DNA of 64,000 bases from Strigops habroptila. Its lineage: Eukaryota > Chordata > Aves > Psittaciformes > Psittacidae. Shown here piece by piece: positions 61,901 through 64,000 of the stretch; within the stretch, counting starts at the first letter, position 1, and each line of letters starts with the position of its first letter. Both the position numbers and the translations under genes were made by a program. Below the pieces are notes generated by a model. The model searched no databases and was not told the DNA's origin. It saw only the letters and a program-made list of their open reading frames with translations. The stretch lies in assembly GCF_004027225.2 (NCBI RefSeq), contig NC_044283.2:31146707-31210706 (forward strand). Direction: 5' to 3'.

Positions 61901-64000
61901 TTTAATTTTCAAATGAACAATTGCATAACAATGCTATATTCTAGTTCAAAGATGCTTTTGATAATTTAACCCTCTGTCTTATATATCAAATTTATAATAA
62001 GCTAGAGGGCTGGAAATTACTTGCAGAAACTTTTCATAGGGAACGGCTTTAAAATCATGCATTGCCTTTTAGGTGAATATATAGGCCTTGCTGCCATCTT
62101 CAGGTTCTGTGTAGTACAGGGAATTTTATAGTAGCAGAGAATTTTTCATTAGAGCATGATCAATAAAAGTCACTTTTTTTTTTCTTTACATGGCAGATGT
62201 TAACATTTTTTTACTAAATGTAAAATGGTGTTCTTCCTGACAACGTAATCGCTTAGACATATATCTGAAACTGTATCATAGTTCCTGAATTCACATTTCA
62301 GTTTGTTACTTCTGTATTATAATTTTACTCATTTTTAGTTAGCTTCTTCAATATAATTTTAGAACTTTTTGTGAAGTTGTGTTGAGTCTAATAGTCTACT
62401 TGTTTTTGTAATATTATGATCAAATGTAAAATGCATTTGTGACAAACTTATTTCTTTGTTGGTCCTCAATTCCTTTTATTATGGTGTGGGAATGATGATT
62501 GTTTCATAACTTGTTTCAAGATGTTCAGCTGTATGTTTTAATTGTTTACTAATTGTAAGTGTGCAGTGTATGTTTAATTTAACAACGAAACAGTCTGCTT
62601 ACTAAATAATTCTTCTAAATGTATTACATGTTTCTATTTCACAAAATGCATGACAGATATCACATATAACCCTTAAGAATCTATATCATCCAGCACTATT
62701 CAGTCTTTTGCATGTGTCTTTCTTCTGCATAGGCCACTCTAAAATATTCAAGTGGCCTGTAAAAGAACTGTAAAGAATAGCCAAGGATGTACAGAAGAAT
62801 AGCACCATTTTTCATAACTGAAATGACTAATTTTAGTTTGGTATGAGATATCTCCTGGTTTGCATGGGAGATGATCATGATTTTGGTCCTATAATTCAGT
62901 TATATTCAGACATGCCTACATGCACATTTGTTAGATTATTCAGAAAAATGCATTCTCTTCACTAATCATTGGTAGTCCAGGACAATTAGAGTACCAAAAT
63001 TAAGAATTACAATTTCCAGTAAGCTTTCCTAATCGTCACACACACACGATTTTTCCAAGAGTGGGTAGTAGTAAAAACTGCAAAAATTTGCCTTTTTTTA
63101 GTTTAATAGACTAAAAAAATATAGTATTTTTAGTATATTAATTATACTAGTGTAATTAGTATGATTAGTGTAATTAGTACAATTATACTAATTACTAGTA
63201 TATTCAGTTTAATTAATTATACTAATTACTAGTATGTTCAGTTTAATAAACACCCTTCTCTGACCCCAGTCTCAGTTTAGAATGAAAGAAGAAAACATAA
63301 GAACCTTTTGCCCAGAACAAATTGGTGGAAAATATCATTAATCACCTTCTATTCTTTGTACATTAGAAGTTACACAGTATTTAGTGTGGCCAGAACCAGT
63401 AAAAGTTTACCCTCTTGCTCCTACATTGTGGTGGCTCAAGTGTTGTCTTGTTCCAAATTAAAACTAACAAATCACTAACCTTTTTTCGTTAATTACTGTG
63501 TCTCGAATCCATATTAAGATTGGTCAGTTCTGTTACACAGATAAAAGAACATTATAGCCTCCGTCTATGCAGTATTTTGTAGCAACATGGAAATTTTTAC
63601 CGTGAGAAATTGGAACCTGTTTATAAAGTGTAAACACCCAATTTTAATGTTAAGTACCTTACAATTAATGTCTGCCCAAATCAGTGTAGTCTCTGATTAT
63701 CACTCTAAAAACATTTAAAACTAACAATTTAAAATAGGCCTATGATTTGAAGTGTAATTTTATAATTACCATTTTATACTTAGTAATTCAATTTTTTTAA
63801 AAAGTTGCTTTACTAAAATGTTTGCCCAGAAGAAACTGGAGGGCGTCACAGAGCTTGGTACTGGGGCCATGTATTTTGTAGTTATCTAGTCTGACTACAG
63901 CAAATGTATTCAAGAGCAAAGATTTGCACAAGTCCAGTGAAACTGGAGTTCTGAAAGGTCAGTCAGTATGTACCAGATTTGTCCTTTTAGAAAGTTTAGC
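19647..64000 (+). CDS. MICU3: Mitochondrial calcium uptake protein 3, thirteen exons, last exon outside window
   Basis: The product is an EF-hand regulator of the mitochondrial calcium uniporter; from family knowledge it sits on the intermembrane-space side, pairs with MICU1 and is enriched in brain. Exons at 19647-19928, 31624-31777, 35746-35777, 36622-36700, 40595-40642, 42076-42158, 46955-47026, 48295-48333, 51560-51655, 56756-56856, 57701-57872, 60209-60317 and 61295-61452 join in frame to 475 codons. The N-terminus is Arg-rich without acidic residues until 43 (a mitochondrial presequence type), followed by a hydrophobic segment (44-60). Canonical EF-hand loops are DTDGNEMVDKKE (212-223) and DVDRDDQLSYKE (450-461), each with acidic residues at positions 1, 3 and 12. 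The paralogues MICU1 and MICU2 are excluded by MICU3-specific blocks such as ELNFEDFYRFMDNLQTEV. The last exon (about 22 codons in human) is not found up to 64000, so the gene is partial. The start ATG at 19647 has a near-perfect Kozak context. Confidence 0.97.
19929..31623 (+). other. MICU3: MICU3 intron 1
   Basis: This is the longest intron, 11.7 kb. Its start is CpG island. It holds an antisense LTR fragment (23093 to about 23580), a 200-bp pyrimidine-rich stretch at 22321-22520 and a T17 run near 29848. No exon or RNA gene is recognised in the rest. Confidence 0.85.
23093..23580 (-). mobile_element. Partial endogenous-retrovirus LTR, antisense to MICU3
   Basis: Read on the minus strand this matches the 3' two thirds of an avian ERV LTR family that I recognise from memory: an AATAAAAGG TATA-like region near 23440, a downstream ATGGCTGAACACC-type block, CCCACAAGTTTTCCCAC and a terminal CA at 23093. 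The 5' third is missing or too diverged after about 23580. No viral gene remains, so it encodes nothing. The family name cannot be fixed without a repeat library. Confidence 0.75.
31624..31777 (+). CDS. MICU3: MICU3 exon 2
   Basis: This exon encodes residues 95-145 and one base of Arg146. It reads VTENRSDLEDLELYATPREQ, then FASLEFEGQLYMTPYDFIQAV and TSDEPK. The acceptor is CATTCAAG and the donor GTAAGC. The MTPYDF block marks the conserved N-lobe shared by MICU proteins. Confidence 0.96.
31778..35745 (+). other. MICU3: MICU3 intron 2
   Basis: This intron is 3.97 kb of AT-rich sequence with GT-AG ends. I see no recognisable repeat family, RNA gene or extra exon in it. Confidence 0.8.
35746..35777 (+). 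CDS. MICU3: MICU3 exon 3 (32-nt microexon)
   Basis: The exon is only 32 nt. With the preceding base it encodes RTKKWRSLSKQ (146-156), matching the human TWKSLSKQ region. The acceptor is TTTGTTGCAG and the donor GTGGGA. Its length is not a multiple of three, so skipping would shift the frame. Confidence 0.93.
36622..36700 (+). CDS. MICU3: MICU3 exon 4
   Basis: This exon encodes residues 157-182 and one base of Gly183: ELNQILMETPPVWKGSSK then LFRNLNEK. The acceptor is TTATTTTAG and the donor GTGAGG. It is highly similar to human MICU3. Confidence 0.96.
36701..40594 (+). other. MICU3: MICU3 intron 4
   Basis: This intron is 3.89 kb with GTGAGG and CTTCAG ends. Only short T and A runs stand out. 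Introns 3 (35778-36621, 844 bp) and 5 (40643-42075, 1.43 kb) on either side are equally plain. Confidence 0.8.
40595..40642 (+). CDS. MICU3: MICU3 exon 5
   Basis: This 48-nt exon encodes GVISYTEYLFLLCILT (183-198) and the first base of Lys199. The acceptor is TTTGTCTTCAG and the donor GTAAGT. It is the helix leading into the first EF-hand. Confidence 0.96.
42076..42158 (+). CDS. MICU3: MICU3 exon 6, first canonical EF-hand
   Basis: This exon encodes residues 199-226, including the calcium loop DTDGNEMVDKKE (212-223) with ligands at loop positions 1, 3, 5, 9 and 12. The acceptor follows a T-rich run and reads CGCAG; the donor is GTATGT. It ends in phase 0. Confidence 0.97.
42159..46954 (+). 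other. MICU3: MICU3 intron 6
   Basis: This intron is 4.8 kb and AT-rich. It contains a strong orphan splice-acceptor-like tract at 45339-45385 and overlapping open frames near 45000-45440 that start from TTG or lack any homology I know. No repeat family is recognised. Confidence 0.75.
46955..47026 (+). CDS. MICU3: MICU3 exon 7
   Basis: This 72-nt exon encodes residues 227-250, LQEIFRKKNEKRERKGDEEK then RAML. It is a highly charged helix after EF-hand 1, phase 0 at both ends. The acceptor is TTTTTTAG and the donor GTAAGT. Confidence 0.96.
48295..48333 (+). CDS. MICU3: MICU3 exon 8 (39-nt, possible cassette)
   Basis: This exon encodes RLQLYGYHTSANS (251-263), phase 0 at both ends, so it can be included or skipped without shifting the frame. 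The acceptor is TGTATGTCAG and the donor GTATGT. The human protein has the related RLQLYGYHSPTNS at this place. Confidence 0.94.
48334..51559 (+). other. MICU3: MICU3 intron 8
   Basis: This intron is 3.2 kb. Nothing beyond short homopolymers, for example an A14 run near 49016 and a G9 run near 50862, is recognised. Intron 7 (47027-48294) before it carries a possible extra exon described in the findings. Confidence 0.75.
51560..51655 (+). CDS. MICU3: MICU3 exon 9
   Basis: This exon encodes residues 264-295: VLKTEGEDLVPRSYWDTLRR then STSQALFSDLAE. The acceptor is CTTCTGCAG and the donor GTATAA, a weaker donor than the others. It is phase 0 at both ends. Confidence 0.96.
51656..56755 (+). other. 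MICU3: MICU3 intron 9
   Basis: This intron is 5.1 kb. An 80-bp almost pure pyrimidine stretch lies at about 56421-56500, well upstream of the exon 10 acceptor. I recognise no transposon or RNA gene. Confidence 0.75.
56756..56856 (+). CDS. MICU3: MICU3 exon 10, degenerate EF-hand region
   Basis: This exon encodes residues 296-328 and two bases of Arg329: RADDISSSLSDTTLLVHFFG then KKGKAELNFEDFY. The FFGKKGKAELNFEDF segment has the shape of an EF-hand but lacks calcium ligands, as in other MICU proteins. The acceptor is ATATTTAAG and the donor GTGAGT. Confidence 0.96.
57140..57560 (+). mobile_element. Ancient CR1/L3-like LINE remnant in MICU3 intron 10
   Basis: Degenerate similarity to the 3' part of an old CR1/L3-type LINE is visible: a CCAGTTTTGGTGTCCAGAAT block near 57159, an AAGAGCTCATC/TTAGCTTGTTAAAAGAG block near 57272 and a CACAAACTAGAAGTAAATAA block near 57438, in the family's usual order. 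It has no open frame. Identification is from remembered consensus and would need a repeat search. Confidence 0.6.
57701..57872 (+). CDS. MICU3: MICU3 exon 11
   Basis: This exon encodes the rest of Arg329 and residues 330-386, beginning FMDNLQTEVLEIEFLSYSNG and ending ENMRCRIPEEK. A GTATAC inside the exon at LLRYT looks donor-like but the frame continues with MICU3 sequence. The real donor is GTAATT after EEK. Confidence 0.96.
57873..60208 (+). other. MICU3: MICU3 intron 11
   Basis: This intron is 2.3 kb and includes a 149-nt G/T-only tract at 58660-58808. Otherwise nothing recognisable is seen. Confidence 0.75.
58660..58808 (+). repeat. G/T-only strand-asymmetric tract
   Basis: Apart from one A at 58735 the plus strand consists only of G and T for 149 nt, with many TTTGGG, TTGGTT and GGTGGTGG units. 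It is an interrupted low-complexity repeat that could form G-quadruplexes on the MICU3 sense strand. Confidence 0.9.
60209..60317 (+). CDS. MICU3: MICU3 exon 12
   Basis: This exon encodes residues 387-422 and one base of Asp423: GITFDEFRSFFQFLNNLEDF then TIAMQMYNFASRSIGQ. The acceptor is TTTTTTTAG and the donor GTAAGT. Confidence 0.96.
60470..60780 (+). mobile_element. Ancient CR1/L3-like LINE remnant in MICU3 intron 12
   Basis: The block TATTTCTTCACACAGTGGAC near 60625, a degenerate TGGAAC...AGGATGT block near 60644-60672 and GAGGGATTAGACAGATTTTT near 60700 follow the order of an old CR1/L3 3' end. It is heavily decayed and non-coding. Boundaries are approximate. Confidence 0.6.
61295..61452 (+). 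CDS. MICU3: MICU3 exon 13, second canonical EF-hand
   Basis: This exon encodes residues 423-475, from DEFKRAVYVATGVKLSPHL through the calcium loop DVDRDDQLSYKE (450-461) to DRLNRGFR. The acceptor is CTTTATGCAG and the donor GTAAGG, phase 0. Human MICU3 continues with one more short exon holding a cysteine used for the disulfide with MICU1; that exon is not visible here. Confidence 0.97.
61453..64000 (+). other. MICU3: MICU3 intron 13, incomplete
   Basis: The intron starts with GTAAGG and reaches the window edge. I looked for an exon resembling the human C-terminal GYKTVQKYPTFKSCLKKE and found none. It includes an AT-rich tandem duplication at 63181-63244. Confidence 0.75.
63181..63244. repeat. 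Two-copy 34-bp AT-rich tandem repeat with inverted neighbours
   Basis: A 30-bp unit at 63181-63210 recurs at 63215-63244 with one mismatch (TATTCAG versus GTTCAG). Upstream 63141-63180 contains inverted copies of the same TAATTAGTA/TACTAATTA words, so the whole stretch can fold back on itself. Confidence 0.85.

Noticed and set aside
1-64000. tRNA, rRNA, CRISPR array or a new multi-gene system
   Set aside because: No cloverleaf, rRNA block, spaced direct repeats or gene cluster beyond the two vertebrate genes could be found by reading both strands.

Overview
This is a vertebrate nuclear window, almost certainly from a bird. It is AT-rich, has two CpG islands, GT-AG introns and very low coding density, and carries CR1 LINE 3' ends with the typical avian tail. 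A partial LTR in MICU3 intron 1 resembles, from memory, an endogenous retroviral LTR family common in Neoaves; that points away from a galliform but is not proof of clade. No bacterial, viral-genome or plasmid content is present.

Two protein-coding genes lie head to head. FGF20 is on the minus strand with three coding exons (12574 down to 8386) and is complete, predicting 219 residues. MICU3 (EFHA2) is on the plus strand from 19647 and runs off the right edge; thirteen coding exons (475 codons) are visible and only the last short exon is missing. Every exon was placed by reading across splice sites: all junctions are GT-AG and all phases join. FGF20 was separated from its close paralogue FGF9 by C-terminal residues, and the MICU3 neighbour agrees, since FGF9 is linked to MICU2 instead.

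Layout: 1-7300, intergenic DNA downstream of FGF20 with no recognised gene; 7300-8385, probable FGF20 3' UTR with an AU-rich element; 8386-12574, FGF20; 11860-13060, CpG island and TATA-containing FGF20 promoter; 13060-19300, intergenic, with a candidate regulatory element near 14000 and a dead CR1 at 17255-17870; 19300-20310, CpG island and TATA-less MICU3 promoter; 19647-64000, MICU3, mostly introns holding an LTR fragment, two old CR1/L3-like remnants and several simple-sequence tracts.

The two genes do not form a pathway. FGF20 encodes a secreted growth factor acting through FGF receptors, and MICU3 encodes a mitochondrial EF-hand regulator of the calcium uniporter. Their adjacency is an old vertebrate linkage. 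I found no new multi-gene system. The points most worth following are the 12-alanine tract in FGF20, its unusual promoter and overlapping upstream ORF, the paired palindromes between the genes, and the set of frame-neutral MICU3 exons.
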